Assembly (NCBI GenBank): GCA_021156365.1 | Contig: JAJNDK010000001.1 | Coordinates: 186,001 to 250,000 of the forward strand | Origin: Bacteroidota bacterium | GTDB lineage: Bacteria; Bacteroidota; Bacteroidia; B-17B0; Aurantibacillaceae | Reading direction: 5' to 3' | Length of the DNA: 64,000 bases | In this document: positions 8,919-17,595 of the stretch, one piece after another | Numbering within the stretch: the first letter of the stretch is position 1 | Layout of the letters: every line of letters begins with the position of its first letter | Program-made: the position numbers and the translations under genes | The notes under the pieces: generated by a model | Seen by the model: only the letters and a program-made list of their open reading frames with translations | What the model was told of the DNA's origin: nothing | Database searches by the model: none

Positions 8919-10655
8919 ATGCATTACAAATTATACATCAAAAACCCCGCTGCTCATTATCTGTACATAGATATGACGATCAGCAATAACAAGGAAGAGA
9001 ACCTGCATGTGCAGTTGCCTGCCTGGAGGCCGGGACGGTATGAGCTGGGAAATTTTGCGAAGAATATAAAAAAGTTCGATGCCTTCAATGAAAAAGGAGA
9101 ATTGCTCGAATGGACCAAAACAAATAAAGATCTCTGGATCGTAAAAACAAAAGGCGCTTCCGAGGTGAAGCTTACCTATAGTTATTATGCTTCGGAGCTC
9201 AACGCGGGATCTACTTACGTAGACGCCACGCAGATGTATTGCAACCCAGTGAATTGCTGTATGTATGTTCCGGGCAGGATGGAGGAGGAGCATCAACTGG
9301 AACTGGCCGTTCCTGAAAATTATACGGTGGCGACTTCCATGAAAAAGAGATCGGAACACCAGCTGATCGCTGCTTCTTATGAGGAACTGGCCGATTCGCC
9401 CTTTATAGCCAGTGCAGACATCAAAACCCTTTCGCTGAAGATCGAAGGCATTGATTTCTTCCTGCATTTCAACGGAGAATGCAATCCCGATATGGCGCAG
9501 CTGGAAAAAGACTTTGTGCCTTTCATCAAAGAGAGCATTCATTTTTACGAGGGCATCCATGTGAGCGATTATCATTTCCTGTTCCAGGTGCTGCCGGTGA
9601 AATTTTATCATGGCGTGGAGCATACGAAAAATACGGTGATCGGGATCGGTCCGGGCTATCACCTGATGGAAGGCAATACCTATGAGGATCTGTTGGGTGT
9701 GAGCTGTCACGAGCTCTTCCATACCTGGAATGTAAAAAGCATCCGCCCGGTGGAGATGTTCCCCTATGATTATACCAAAGAGAATTATGCCCGGACGGGT
9801 TATGTATACGAAGGCATTACAACTTATTACGGGGACAAGCTGCTGTTCACATCCAAAGTGTTCAGCGAAAAACAATATTTCACTACGCTGGAAGAACGGC
9901 TGAACAAACACTTTCACAATTTCGGGCGCTTCAATCTTTCTGTTACCGAATCTTCCTGGGAGAACTGGCTGGATGGGTATACACCGGGCGCACCGTACCG
10001 TAAAGTCTCTATTTATGATGAAGGGAATCTCATCGCTTTTATGCTGGATGTGCTCATCCTCGAAGCTACCGGCAATAAAAAGAGCCTGCGGGATGTGATG
10101 CTGGTGCTGTACAATGAGTTTTACAAAAAGGGGAAAGGGTACTCGGAACAGGATATATTGAGCATTGTTCACAATGTTTCGGGAAAAGACTTCGATGCCT
10201 TCTTTAAGAAATACGTATACGGACTGGAAGAGTACGAAGAGCAGCTGCAGCAGTGTTTTGCTTACCTCGGTTTGCAGATGACCAAAACAGCCCCGGTAGC
10301 TATGTATGAAAAGCACTTCGGTTTCAAATCGATCGAACACGGAATTCACAAAAAGATCACCCTGATCGTTCCGTATTCGCCGGCCTGGAAAGCAGGAATG
10401 TCTATAAATGATGAGATCCTGGCCGTAAATGGTTTTCAGTTAAAGAACGATCTCAATACCTGGCTGCAGTATTTTTATAAGAAAGGAGATGCGATCCGAT
10501 TGACCGTTTTGAGCAACCATGAATTGAAGGATATTCATTTAACGGTGGATGCAAAGAAGGAATTTCTGCATACCTGGCATGTTTCGCATGTTAATAATGC
10601 AGCAGAAGCAGTAAAAAACAATTATAATCACTGGAAAAGTACTTATAATAAGTAA
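8919..10655 (+). CDS. M61-family metallopeptidase with PDZ domain
   Basis: A 578-residue protein beginning MHYKLYIKNP. It has the M61 N-terminal beta domain (LPAWRPGRYELGNFAKNI), the zinc site SCHELFHTWNVK with HELFH at about 264-268, and the third ligand in YVYEGITTYYGD. A C-terminal PDZ-like domain follows (about 470-560, SPAWKAGMSINDEILAVNG). M61 enzymes are glycyl aminopeptidases in the cases studied. No signal peptide is visible, so it may be cytoplasmic. The open frame extends to 8823, but the extra sequence reads through the intergenic repeat, so I start at 8919. No operon partner. Confidence 0.92.
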   Translation: MHYKLYIKNPAAHYLYIDMTISNNKEENLHVQLPAWRPGRYELGNFAKNIKKFDAFNEKGELLEWTKTNKDLWIVKTKGASEVKLTYSYYASELNAGSTYVDATQMYCNPVNCCMYVPGRMEEEHQLELAVPENYTVATSMKKRSEHQLIAASYEELADSPFIASADIKTLSLKIEGIDFFLHFNGECNPDMAQLEKDFVPFIKESIHFYEGIHVSDYHFLFQVLPVKFYHGVEHTKNTVIGIGPGYHLMEGNTYEDLLGVSCHELFHTWNVKSIRPVEMFPYDYTKENYARTGYVYEGITTYYGDKLLFTSKVFSEKQYFTTLEERLNKHFHNFGRFNLSVTESSWENWLDGYTPGAPYRKVSIYDEGNLIAFMLDVLILEATGNKKSLRDVMLVLYNEFYKKGKGYSEQDILSIVHNVSGKDFDAFFKKYVYGLEEYEEQLQQCFAYLGLQMTKTAPVAMYEKHFGFKSIEHGIHKKITLIVPYSPAWKAGMSINDEILAVNGFQLKNDLNTWLQYFYKKGDAIRLTVLSNHELKDIHLTVDAKKEFLHTWHVSHVNNAAEAVKNNYNHWKSTYNK

Positions 10656-10737
10656 TTGTAAAGCAAAGAGATATACACATTTATCGATGAAATGGTGGAT
10701 TAATACGCCAATTGTTAATAACTCTCCCCTGAGCCGA

Positions 10738-10769
10738 TTTAAAAGATGTTAAAAATCTTCATAGTTTTG
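10738..10769 (+). promoter_or_regulatory. Promoter of the DUF4190-like gene
   Basis: TTTA (10738-10741), a 20-nt spacer, then TAGTTTTG (10762-10769), a perfect TAnnTTTG -7 element. The ATG follows 47 nt downstream. Confidence 0.5.
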
Positions 10770-10815
10770 GGATGATTTAAAAACAACCCTATTTAAAAAC
10801 AAAAAACAACAAAAC

Positions 10816-11229
10816 ATGGAACAAACAAACAACACAGCACCTCAAGGAAAAGGTTTAGGCGTAACTGGATTCGTATTATCATTGATCGGATTAGTTGGAT
10901 ATTTTCCAATCGCTGTAATCGTTGCTGCACAGGCAATGTTAGGTGGCGGATACGGAACAGCTATCTTCTGGTTAGTATTATGCCTTGCCGGAACTATTCT
11001 GTCTGCTATGGGTATGATGAAATTAGGTAAAACAGGCGGAAAAAGAGGTTTGGCTATCACAGGTCTGATCTTAGGAATCGTTGCTCTGTTGTTATCAGCA
11101 TGGTTGACTATCGGTATCAGCAAAATCCAGGCTGCATCTTCTCAAATGCAGGATGCTTTCGGAGCTGATTTCCAAAAAGCTATGGATGATGCAAAAGCAT
11201 CAGCTGATTCTTCAATGAACGCTCAATAA
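10816..11229 (+). CDS. DUF4190-like small membrane protein
   Basis: A 137-residue protein with three hydrophobic segments (about 15-42, 51-66 and 76-100) and the GKxxGKRGLAITGLILGIVALL pattern typical of DUF4190 proteins. A hydrophilic tail is rich in Gln, Asp, Ala and Ser. Codon use is strongly biased to TTA, GGA, GCT and AAA, unlike the flanking genes, which suggests high expression. The gene has its own promoter and a strong terminator straight after it, so it is probably transcribed alone. The function of the family is not known. Confidence 0.8.
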   Translation: MEQTNNTAPQGKGLGVTGFVLSLIGLVGYFPIAVIVAAQAMLGGGYGTAIFWLVLCLAGTILSAMGMMKLGKTGGKRGLAITGLILGIVALLLSAWLTIGISKIQAASSQMQDAFGADFQKAMDDAKASADSSMNAQ

Positions 11230-11252
11230 TAGTTATTGAAAAGCTATAAAGG

Positions 11253-11282
11253 ATCCCGGCCGTAGCGCCGGGATTTTTTTTT
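11253..11282 (+). terminator. Rho-independent terminator after the DUF4190-like gene
   Basis: A perfect 8-bp GC-rich stem (ATCCCGGC / GCCGGGAT) with a 6-nt loop is followed by a run of eight T. It lies 23 nt after the stop codon. Confidence 0.9.
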
Positions 11283-11325
11283 GCCCTTATAATAGAAGAC
11301 AATGTTAAACCTTTAACTCAATTTT

Positions 11326-11811
11326 ATGGAATACAATAACACAAATATGACCGCCATGAACATGGAGGATCAGCAGCCGAAAAGGCCCGGTTTTATTACC
11401 GTCCTTTGTATTATCACCTGGGTAGGATGTGCTTTTGCCGTTTTCGGTGGGATTGCCGGCTACTTCACCACAAAGATCCAATGCGAGAACATGGATAGCT
11501 TCAGTGGTCTGTACGGTGGCGCACTGGGTGACAGTATGAACGAAATGATGGATAAAGCCTGCCAGAACATAGGAATGACAACCCTTATTAATGTGCTCTG
11601 CGGATTTGTTTGCCTCGTTGGCTCGATCTTTATGTGGAAACTGAAAAAGATCGGATATTATATCTATGTGGCAGGAGAGATCACCCCGGTTATTGCTGCA
11701 CTGTTTTTGGGCGCTGGTGGCATCTTTGGTGCAGCTACTGCTATTGTGGGCTTTGTAATTGCCGGGGTATGGGTCGTGCTGTATGGCATCAACCTTAAGC
11801 ACATGCGTTGA
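11326..11811 (+). CDS. Hypothetical four-helix membrane protein
   Basis: A 161-residue protein. A short polar N-terminus is followed by four hydrophobic segments (about 20-45, 85-105, 110-130 and 133-152), with a polar loop between the first two (CENMDSFSGLYGG, then DKACQN). It resembles small 'DUF4064-like' tetraspan proteins in layout only; I do not recognise the family with certainty. It follows the DUF4190-like gene but is separated from it by a strong terminator. No function can be assigned. Confidence 0.7.
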   Translation: MEYNNTNMTAMNMEDQQPKRPGFITVLCIITWVGCAFAVFGGIAGYFTTKIQCENMDSFSGLYGGALGDSMNEMMDKACQNIGMTTLINVLCGFVCLVGSIFMWKLKKIGYYIYVAGEITPVIAALFLGAGGIFGAATAIVGFVIAGVWVVLYGINLKHMR

Positions 11812-12180
11812 TAATATTACGACAGCAGTAATTTTCCGGATGTCAGTTCGAGTGCCCCGATGCAGCTGAAGCGGAGAGAACTTACCTGGCATTATACTAT
11901 GCCTTTTGGGAAAATATCGGGGTGTATCGAGAACTTCGGGGCACTTAATTTCTTCTCCGTAAGCGTCTCTCGCGAGGCTCCGCGAACATTTCGATGCCGT
12001 AGCCGAATGGGTGTTATAGAAATAAGAGCTTTCTTGTTCGCTTTCAGATCGTCGTCCGATAGCTATCGGGATCGACGTGACAGTCTGCTATTATTATAAT
12101 CCGTGTTAATTAGGCATTATCTGCGCCATCTGCCCCCGATAGCTATCGGGGCCGTGTCTGGCTAGCTAACTACGCTACGT
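11812..12180. repeat. Gene-free gap with palindromic repeats
   Basis: There is no gene. The palindrome CCGATAGCTATCGGG occurs twice (about 12056-12071 and 12134-12151), and a near copy lies at 54627-54641. The second copy is followed by CCGTGTCTGGCTAGCT, which resembles the GCTGGCCAGACAC element near 8571. These look like repeat-element remnants rather than regulatory DNA of the neighbours. Confidence 0.55.
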
Positions 12181-12834
12181 TCAGGAAATCAGGTTCCCGT
12201 CTCTCATCACGAGCTTGCGGTCGGCCATATCGGCCAGCTCTTCATTGTGTGTGATGATCACAAAGGTTTGCTTAAACTGATCTCTCAGCGTAAAGAACAA
12301 GCGATGCAGCTCACCGGCAGTATTGGAATCGAGGTTACCGGAAGGCTCATCGGCAAACACCACTACCGGCTTATTGATCAAAGCCCTTGCTACTGCCACA
12401 CGTTGTTGCTCACCGCCTGATAATTCATTCGGTTTGTGTTGCAAACGGTCGCCAAGACCAAGGATCTCTAATAATTCAGTTGCTCTTCTCTCCGCATCTT
12501 TCCGGGCAGTTTTGGCTATATAGGCAGGAATACAGACATTTTCAATTGCATTGAATTCGGGCAGCAAATGATGGAACTGGAACACAAAACCGATATTCCG
12601 GTTCCTGAATTCAGCCAACTTTCTGTCGTTTAGCTTTTTAATATCCGTATCGTTAATGAATACTTCACCTGTATCAGGACGATCCAGCGTACCGAGTATA
12701 TGCAGTAAGGTGGATTTTCCTGCACCCGAAGCGCCGACCACCGAAACGATCTCAGAAGCTGCAATATCCAGGCTCACACCCTTCAGCACCTGCAGATTTC
12801 CATACGACTTTGTAATATTTGAACACTGGATCAT
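12181..12834 (-). CDS. lolD: ABC transporter ATP-binding protein, LolD-like
   Basis: A 217-residue ATPase with Walker [10 protein letters not shown] (34-42), a Q-loop in FVFQFHHL, signature [15 protein letters not shown] (138-152), Walker B VVFADEP and the switch His in IITHNEEL. The [16 protein letters not shown] segment and the length fit the LolD/MacB branch, which extracts lipoproteins from the inner membrane or drives related mechanotransmission exporters. The membrane partner (LolCE) is not adjacent. A TATATTTG -7 element on the minus strand (12879-12872) gives a leader of about 30 nt. LolD is the best call, but other DevA/MacB-like ATPases are very similar. Confidence 0.88.
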   Translation of the reverse strand: MIQCSNITKSYGNLQVLKGVSLDIAASEIVSVVGASGAGKSTLLHILGTLDRPDTGEVFINDTDIKKLNDRKLAEFRNRNIGFVFQFHHLLPEFNAIENVCIPAYIAKTARKDAERRATELLEILGLGDRLQHKPNELSGGEQQRVAVARALINKPVVVFADEPSGNLDSNTAGELHRLFFTLRDQFKQTFVIITHNEELADMADRKLVMRDGNLIS

Positions 12835-12891
12835 TTTAACTATACTTGTAGTATAATAAGAAGAATTACTGCAAATATAATAATATAACGG

Positions 12892-13191
12892 ATGAAGAAT
12901 TTAATTGTGCTGTTCGTATTGCTCCTGGCGGGTTGTAAATCGGCCAAAAACACGACCGACTATGCAGCGCAGGGCTATGTGAAGGCCACCGTGATCAAAT
13001 ACGAAGTGGAAAGCTGCGGTTACCTGCTGCAGCTGGAAGGGGAGAAGAAGCTGATGCCGCAGAACCTGTCAGAAGGATTCAAAAAAGACGGAATGGCAGT
13101 TTGGGTAAAATACGAAACCCTGAAAAAACAGCCGATGTCGACCTGCATGGCCGGACAGGTTGTAACGATCACCGATATTAAGAAACAATAG
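12892..13191 (+). CDS. Small lipoprotein coupled to a SpoIIE phosphatase
   Basis: A 99-residue protein with a lipoprotein signal: [15 protein letters not shown], where C15 would be lipidated. The mature part is a small beta-rich domain ([40 protein letters not shown]) with two further cysteines that could form a disulfide. Its stop codon is 3 nt before the TTG start of a SpoIIE phosphatase, so the two are almost surely cotranscribed. The function is unknown; a periplasmic or outer-membrane partner is possible. Confidence 0.8.
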   Translation: MKNLIVLFVLLLAGCKSAKNTTDYAAQGYVKATVIKYEVESCGYLLQLEGEKKLMPQNLSEGFKKDGMAVWVKYETLKKQPMSTCMAGQVVTITDIKKQ

Positions 13192-13194
13192 GTT

Positions 13195-14550
13195 TTGAAA
13201 AAATTCCTCAGCAACATAGCCAATATTGGTATTACAGGCGAGATTGGCTTCGAACTTCGGAATAAGTTGCGCGTTTTTAACAGCGCCAATATGGTGATCT
13301 TCCTGATCAGTTTTTTCTATTGCCTGGTGGGTATCACCAATGGCTTTTATATTGCGGCTTGTGTTACGGGCTATTCCATGGCCTCCAATGTATTTGCCTT
13401 TTGCCTGGTAAAGCACAAAAAATATGATTTTGCCTTTCATTACACGATCTGGTATGGTTTTGCTTTTCTTACTGCTTTCAGTTCTCTGTTCGGGAAAGCC
13501 AACAACTCTTATTATTATTTTCTTTTTATGCCGGTAGCCTGCAATATCCTGTTCGACAAAAAAGGGATTACGGTTACTTATGTAGTAATAAGTGCACTTT
13601 TGATGATCGCTAATGTATACTGGGTAGATAATTACCAGCCATATTATCCTACCAGGGCCTGGATGTTGTACATGAGCTATCCCAACATCCTCGGGGCGGC
13701 AATGCTGATCTTCCTCGGTGTTCGTTTGTTCAAGGTGGAGAATCATAAATATGCCAACCAGATCGAAGAGCAGAAAGAAGTGTTAGAAGAAAAGAACCGC
13801 GAGATCACCGACAGTATCAATTATGCCAAACGGATCCAGTCGGCGCTGATCCCTTCGGAAGAAGAGTTCACCCGGCATTTCAAAGAAAGCTTTGTGCTGT
13901 TTAAGCCCAAGGATATTGTAAGTGGTGATTTTTACTGGGTCACCAAAAAGAACGGGATGATCTTTTATGCAACGGCCGATTGCACAGGACATGGCGTTCC
14001 CGGCGGATTCATGACGATGTTAGGCGTTTCCTTCCTCGACCAGATCATCAACGATTCCAATATCCTCGAACCGGCACGGGTGCTTGATATCCTGCGCGAC
14101 CGCCTCATCAGCACCCTGAAACAAACCGGAAATGCAGGAGAGAACAAGGACGGAATGGACATCGTGTTGTGCCGCATCGAAGAAGGCTCAAAAAAACTAA
14201 CGTATTCGGCAGCCAATAACTCATTGTACATATACCGGGATGGCTCATTCAATGAATACAAACCGGATAAACAGCCCTGCGGATTTTATCATGAACTGAA
14301 ACCCTTTACCCAAAAGGAGATCGACCTGCAGCCCGGCGATGTGATCTATACATTCACGGACGGATTTGCCGACCAGTTTGGCGGACCGAAAGGAAAGAAA
14401 TTCAAGTACAAGAAACTGGAGCAAGCCATCATTGATTTCCAGGTAAGACCGCTGAGCGAACAACGCAATGAGCTGAACCGCTCCTTCGAAAACTGGAGAG
14501 GGAATTTAGAACAGATCGATGACGTTTGCATCATAGGCATACGTCTATGA
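13195..14550 (+). CDS. Membrane-bound SpoIIE-family (PP2C-type) phosphatase
   Basis: A 451-residue protein. About six transmembrane helices occupy residues 30-180. They lead into a short coiled coil (QIEEQKEVLEEKNREI) with SINYAKRIQSALIP, and then a SpoIIE phosphatase domain (about 235-450) with metal-binding motifs KDIVSGDFYW, ADCTGHGVPGGF (about 260) and TFTDGFADQFGG. Such enzymes dephosphorylate serine in anti-sigma antagonist or similar partners. The start is a TTG, MKKFLSNIAN, 3 nt after the lipoprotein gene; the next ATG (13291) would cut off part of the membrane domain. No anti-sigma or antagonist gene is nearby. Confidence 0.9.
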   Translation: MKKFLSNIANIGITGEIGFELRNKLRVFNSANMVIFLISFFYCLVGITNGFYIAACVTGYSMASNVFAFCLVKHKKYDFAFHYTIWYGFAFLTAFSSLFGKANNSYYYFLFMPVACNILFDKKGITVTYVVISALLMIANVYWVDNYQPYYPTRAWMLYMSYPNILGAAMLIFLGVRLFKVENHKYANQIEEQKEVLEEKNREITDSINYAKRIQSALIPSEEEFTRHFKESFVLFKPKDIVSGDFYWVTKKNGMIFYATADCTGHGVPGGFMTMLGVSFLDQIINDSNILEPARVLDILRDRLISTLKQTGNAGENKDGMDIVLCRIEEGSKKLTYSAANNSLYIYRDGSFNEYKPDKQPCGFYHELKPFTQKEIDLQPGDVIYTFTDGFADQFGGPKGKKFKYKKLEQAIIDFQVRPLSEQRNELNRSFENWRGNLEQIDDVCIIGIRL

Positions 14551-14621
14551 CTTGCAATGTCACGATCCTGACCTTTGGCGTCAGGGTTGACGATGTGTGC
14601 GTGATAGGGGCGAAGATTTAA
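14551..14621 (+). pseudogene. Remnant of the 3' end of a second SpoIIE phosphatase gene
   Basis: About 35 nt after the phosphatase stop, the frame ending in TAA at 14619-14621 reads QVDDVCVIGAKI. All three intact phosphatases of the window end the same way: IDDVCIIGIRL, VDDVCISGVRI and VDDVCVIGIRI. Nothing upstream in this frame resembles the domain, and no start is available. This is therefore a scar of a lost paralogous copy, probably left by a tandem duplication followed by deletion. The region is too short for a product. Confidence 0.6.
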
Positions 14622-14655
14622 AGCCATCCCTTTTATTGAGATGGCTTCCGTTCTC

Positions 14656-17385
14656 CTAATCCTGTTTGATAACTGGTAGTACACGTATGCTATTGTTTTT
14701 CATCGTTGCCGTGAGTAAATACATGCCTTTTTCATATACTGTAAGATCAAGCAGGTTCGTATTCTCTTTCTGAATGAAGATCAGTTTGCCGGCTAAATCC
14801 GTAATTCTTAACTGAAGGATACTTTCCGCACTTTCAATAATAAATAGTCCGGCAGAAGGATTCGGATAAATACGTACCAGGGACTGAGTAGTGGTAGCTG
14901 AAGAAATTCCTACACTGTTGATGGTCACACAGGCACTGGTGTCCGAACACAGACCTTCCGTTATTATTACCGCATAGGTTCCATTGACCGTAGCAGTAAA
15001 ACTTTGATTCGTTTCTGAGCTTATCGGCAAATTACCAGCACAATCGATCCATTGATAACTTACACCCGCTGTTGTATTGCCCGCGGTAATAGTCAGGTCA
15101 TTTTGCACAACGCTTATATCAATGGTGGCAGCGCTTACAATTATGTTTTGATCGGCTGTTGTCGTGTTGCCGTTTCCATCGTCAAAGGTCCAGGTAACGA
15201 TAGTGGTTCCGACCGTTGTAAGTGGAAAAACAGTAGTGGTGGTCCCGCTTATTGTTCCGGCACAGTCATCAGTTGTTGAAGGTGTCGCAGGTATTACACT
15301 GCAGGTGCCCATAATATCTGCCAGCACCGGTGTTGCCGGCTGGATGCTGTCAATGACAGGACTGACACTGTATGTTGCAGGAGCTGATGTACCACAGGAA
15401 TTGGAAGCAGTAACACTGATGATCCCACCGGTAGAACCACTTGCGACAAAAATACTGTCGTCGGATGATTCACCATCCCAACCGGCAGGCAATGCCCAGT
15501 TATAAAAGGTGGCTCCGCTTACCGGCGCAATACTGTATATACTGTTGTCATTCGGGCAAAGGGCCATTGTTTCACTGATGCCCCCCGGCATAGCAGGATG
15601 AATACAGATGTTTTCAAAGTAATTGAAATTCCCGTCTATTTCACCGGCCATTACATCCAGGTCGCCATCGTTGTCCAGGTCCACAAAGGTAGGGGCAGAC
15701 GAGCATCCGACCGGTTCAAACGTAAAGGGATCGACCTGCGGTGTTCCGAATACGGGATTTTGTGCTGTGCCCGTGTTTACAAAATAAAAGAAATGTCCGC
15801 CGTAATCACCTGTAAGTAATTCCATATCCCCATCGTTGTCCAGGTCGGCAAAAGCAGGATGGGATTTGAATCCGATATCTACCAAAGAAAACGGATTGGC
15901 TTGCGCCGGGCCAAAAGCTGGAGCCGAAGCAGTTCCGGTATTCGTATAGTATTTAAAACCACCGTCAACTTCTCCCGACATCAGATCCAGGTCACCATCA
16001 TTATCCAGGTCGGCAAAAGCAGGAGTGGCTGTGGACACAGTGCTGCTCAGGGAAAAAGGATTGGTTTGTTTTGGTCCGTATGCAGGAGCTGAAGGAGTGC
16101 CCGTATTTTCATAGTAATTAAAATCCCCGTTGTATTCTCCCACCAACAGATCCATATCACCATCACTGTCCAAATCGGCAAATGCAGGAGCAGAATTAAA
16201 GTCAACATTTGTCAACGAAAAGGGGTTGATTAGAAATGAGCTGAAAACCGGGACAGCTGCACTGCCTGTATTTTCATAATACCGGAGGTTCCCATAATAT
16301 TCGCCTGATAACATATCCTGGTCACCATCGTTATCCAGGTCGGCAAAGGCAGGAGTGGATTGAAACTCCACCACCAGGTTGAAGGGATTGTTTTGAACAG
16401 CTCCGAATACAGGTGCCGTAATGGTTCCGGTGTTCGGGAAATACCGGAAATTCCCATAGTACTCTCCCGTCATCACATCCATATCGCCGTCCGAATCCGC
16501 ATCGGCAAAAGCAAGGGTGGAACCGTAGCCCGGATTGGTCAGTGAAAAAGGATTGACCTGTCCGATTCCATATACGGGAGCCGTAATAGTTCCGGTGTTC
16601 TCAAAGTAACGTAGGTTCCCGTCAGATCCGCCGCTCAGCAGATCCTTGTCTCCGTCATTATCAAGGTCGGCAAAGGCAGGAGTGGAATTGTATACATTGC
16701 CGCTCAGCGAGAAAGGATTGTATAAAAACGTTCCGAATACCGGGTTGGTGGCCGTCCCCGTGTTTTGAAAATAACTGAAGCCGGTATAATTCTGACCAGC
16801 CAGCAAATCCAGGTCACCGTCGTTATCCAAATCAGCAAAAGCAGGAGCGGAGTTGTAGCCAATGTCCGTCAGCGAAAAAGGATTGAGCTGTCCCGGTCCG
16901 AAAACCGGTGCTGATGGATTTCCCGTGTTTTCAAAATACCGGAAGCTACCGTAGTAATCTCCAACCATCAGGTCCAGATCGCCGTCAGCATCCAGATCGG
17001 CAAGGGTAGGGGTGGAGTTGAGCCCGATGCCCGTAAGCGCAAAGGGATTGATCCAGGAAAGCCAGTAAACCGGAACCGAGGCTGTTCCTGTATTTTTGTA
17101 GTAGGTGAAGCTCCCGTAATAGCCTCCGCTTATCATATCCTGATCACCGTCATTATCCAGGTCGCCAAAGGCAGGAGCAGCGTTGAAGCCGCAACCTGGC
17201 AGAGAGAAAGGTGACATAAGCAGGCTGTCAAATGTTTGTGCACGGATTGTTTCAGCAGACAGCAATAAACATAAAATACTGATTGCAGCTACAAGTATCT
17301 TCTGTTGAAAGGCAGAGCTCCGGCATTTTTTTTTTAGCTGAGCAGGATCGGTACAAAACCGGGTTGTAAATTGTAATACGGTCAT
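14656..17385 (-). CDS. T9SS cargo with ten FG-GAP/VCBS-type repeats
   Basis: A 909-residue secreted protein. A basic N-terminus leads into a hydrophobic signal segment (about 30-48, ILVAAISILCLLLSA). Ten tandem repeats of about 54 residues follow, each with NPFSL, PAFADLDNDGDxD and YFxNTGT. The Asp-rich loops are typical Ca2+ sites of FG-GAP/VCBS beta-propeller blades. After about residue 610 come Ig-like and HYR-like modules (TFDDGNGNTTTADQN). The sorting domain starts at VRIYPNPSAGLFIIES. It should be exported by the type IX system and act at the cell surface, perhaps in adhesion (inference). Confidence 0.9.
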   Translation of the reverse strand: MTVLQFTTRFCTDPAQLKKKCRSSAFQQKILVAAISILCLLLSAETIRAQTFDSLLMSPFSLPGCGFNAAPAFGDLDNDGDQDMISGGYYGSFTYYKNTGTASVPVYWLSWINPFALTGIGLNSTPTLADLDADGDLDLMVGDYYGSFRYFENTGNPSAPVFGPGQLNPFSLTDIGYNSAPAFADLDNDGDLDLLAGQNYTGFSYFQNTGTATNPVFGTFLYNPFSLSGNVYNSTPAFADLDNDGDKDLLSGGSDGNLRYFENTGTITAPVYGIGQVNPFSLTNPGYGSTLAFADADSDGDMDVMTGEYYGNFRYFPNTGTITAPVFGAVQNNPFNLVVEFQSTPAFADLDNDGDQDMLSGEYYGNLRYYENTGSAAVPVFSSFLINPFSLTNVDFNSAPAFADLDSDGDMDLLVGEYNGDFNYYENTGTPSAPAYGPKQTNPFSLSSTVSTATPAFADLDNDGDLDLMSGEVDGGFKYYTNTGTASAPAFGPAQANPFSLVDIGFKSHPAFADLDNDGDMELLTGDYGGHFFYFVNTGTAQNPVFGTPQVDPFTFEPVGCSSAPTFVDLDNDGDLDVMAGEIDGNFNYFENICIHPAMPGGISETMALCPNDNSIYSIAPVSGATFYNWALPAGWDGESSDDSIFVASGSTGGIISVTASNSCGTSAPATYSVSPVIDSIQPATPVLADIMGTCSVIPATPSTTDDCAGTISGTTTTVFPLTTVGTTIVTWTFDDGNGNTTTADQNIIVSAATIDISVVQNDLTITAGNTTAGVSYQWIDCAGNLPISSETNQSFTATVNGTYAVIITEGLCSDTSACVTINSVGISSATTTQSLVRIYPNPSAGLFIIESAESILQLRITDLAGKLIFIQKENTNLLDLTVYEKGMYLLTATMKNNSIRVLPVIKQD

Positions 17386-17595
17386 GGGAATTTATTTATG
17401 TTGATTTATAACCACGAAAATGCATTGAATTTCCATTCGGTTCTTCGGATTTGGGACATCCTGACTTTATCCTGGGATGTATGCCGTTTTTTAACAATAG
17501 TATTCCGGTGGGAGTTCCCGGGTTTGGGACGTATGCTCTTTATTTGGGGATATGTGCGCTCTGCCGGATCCGGATTATTACTTAGTTTAGCAGAC

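Noticed and set aside
8931-10349. A 472-codon open frame on the minus strand
   Set aside because: It is wholly antisense to the M61 peptidase gene, which has its zinc site and PDZ domain; the antisense frame shows no domain or start signal.
11857-12099. Open frame in the repeat-rich gap before lolD
   Set aside because: The frame runs through palindromic repeat DNA and its translation matches nothing.
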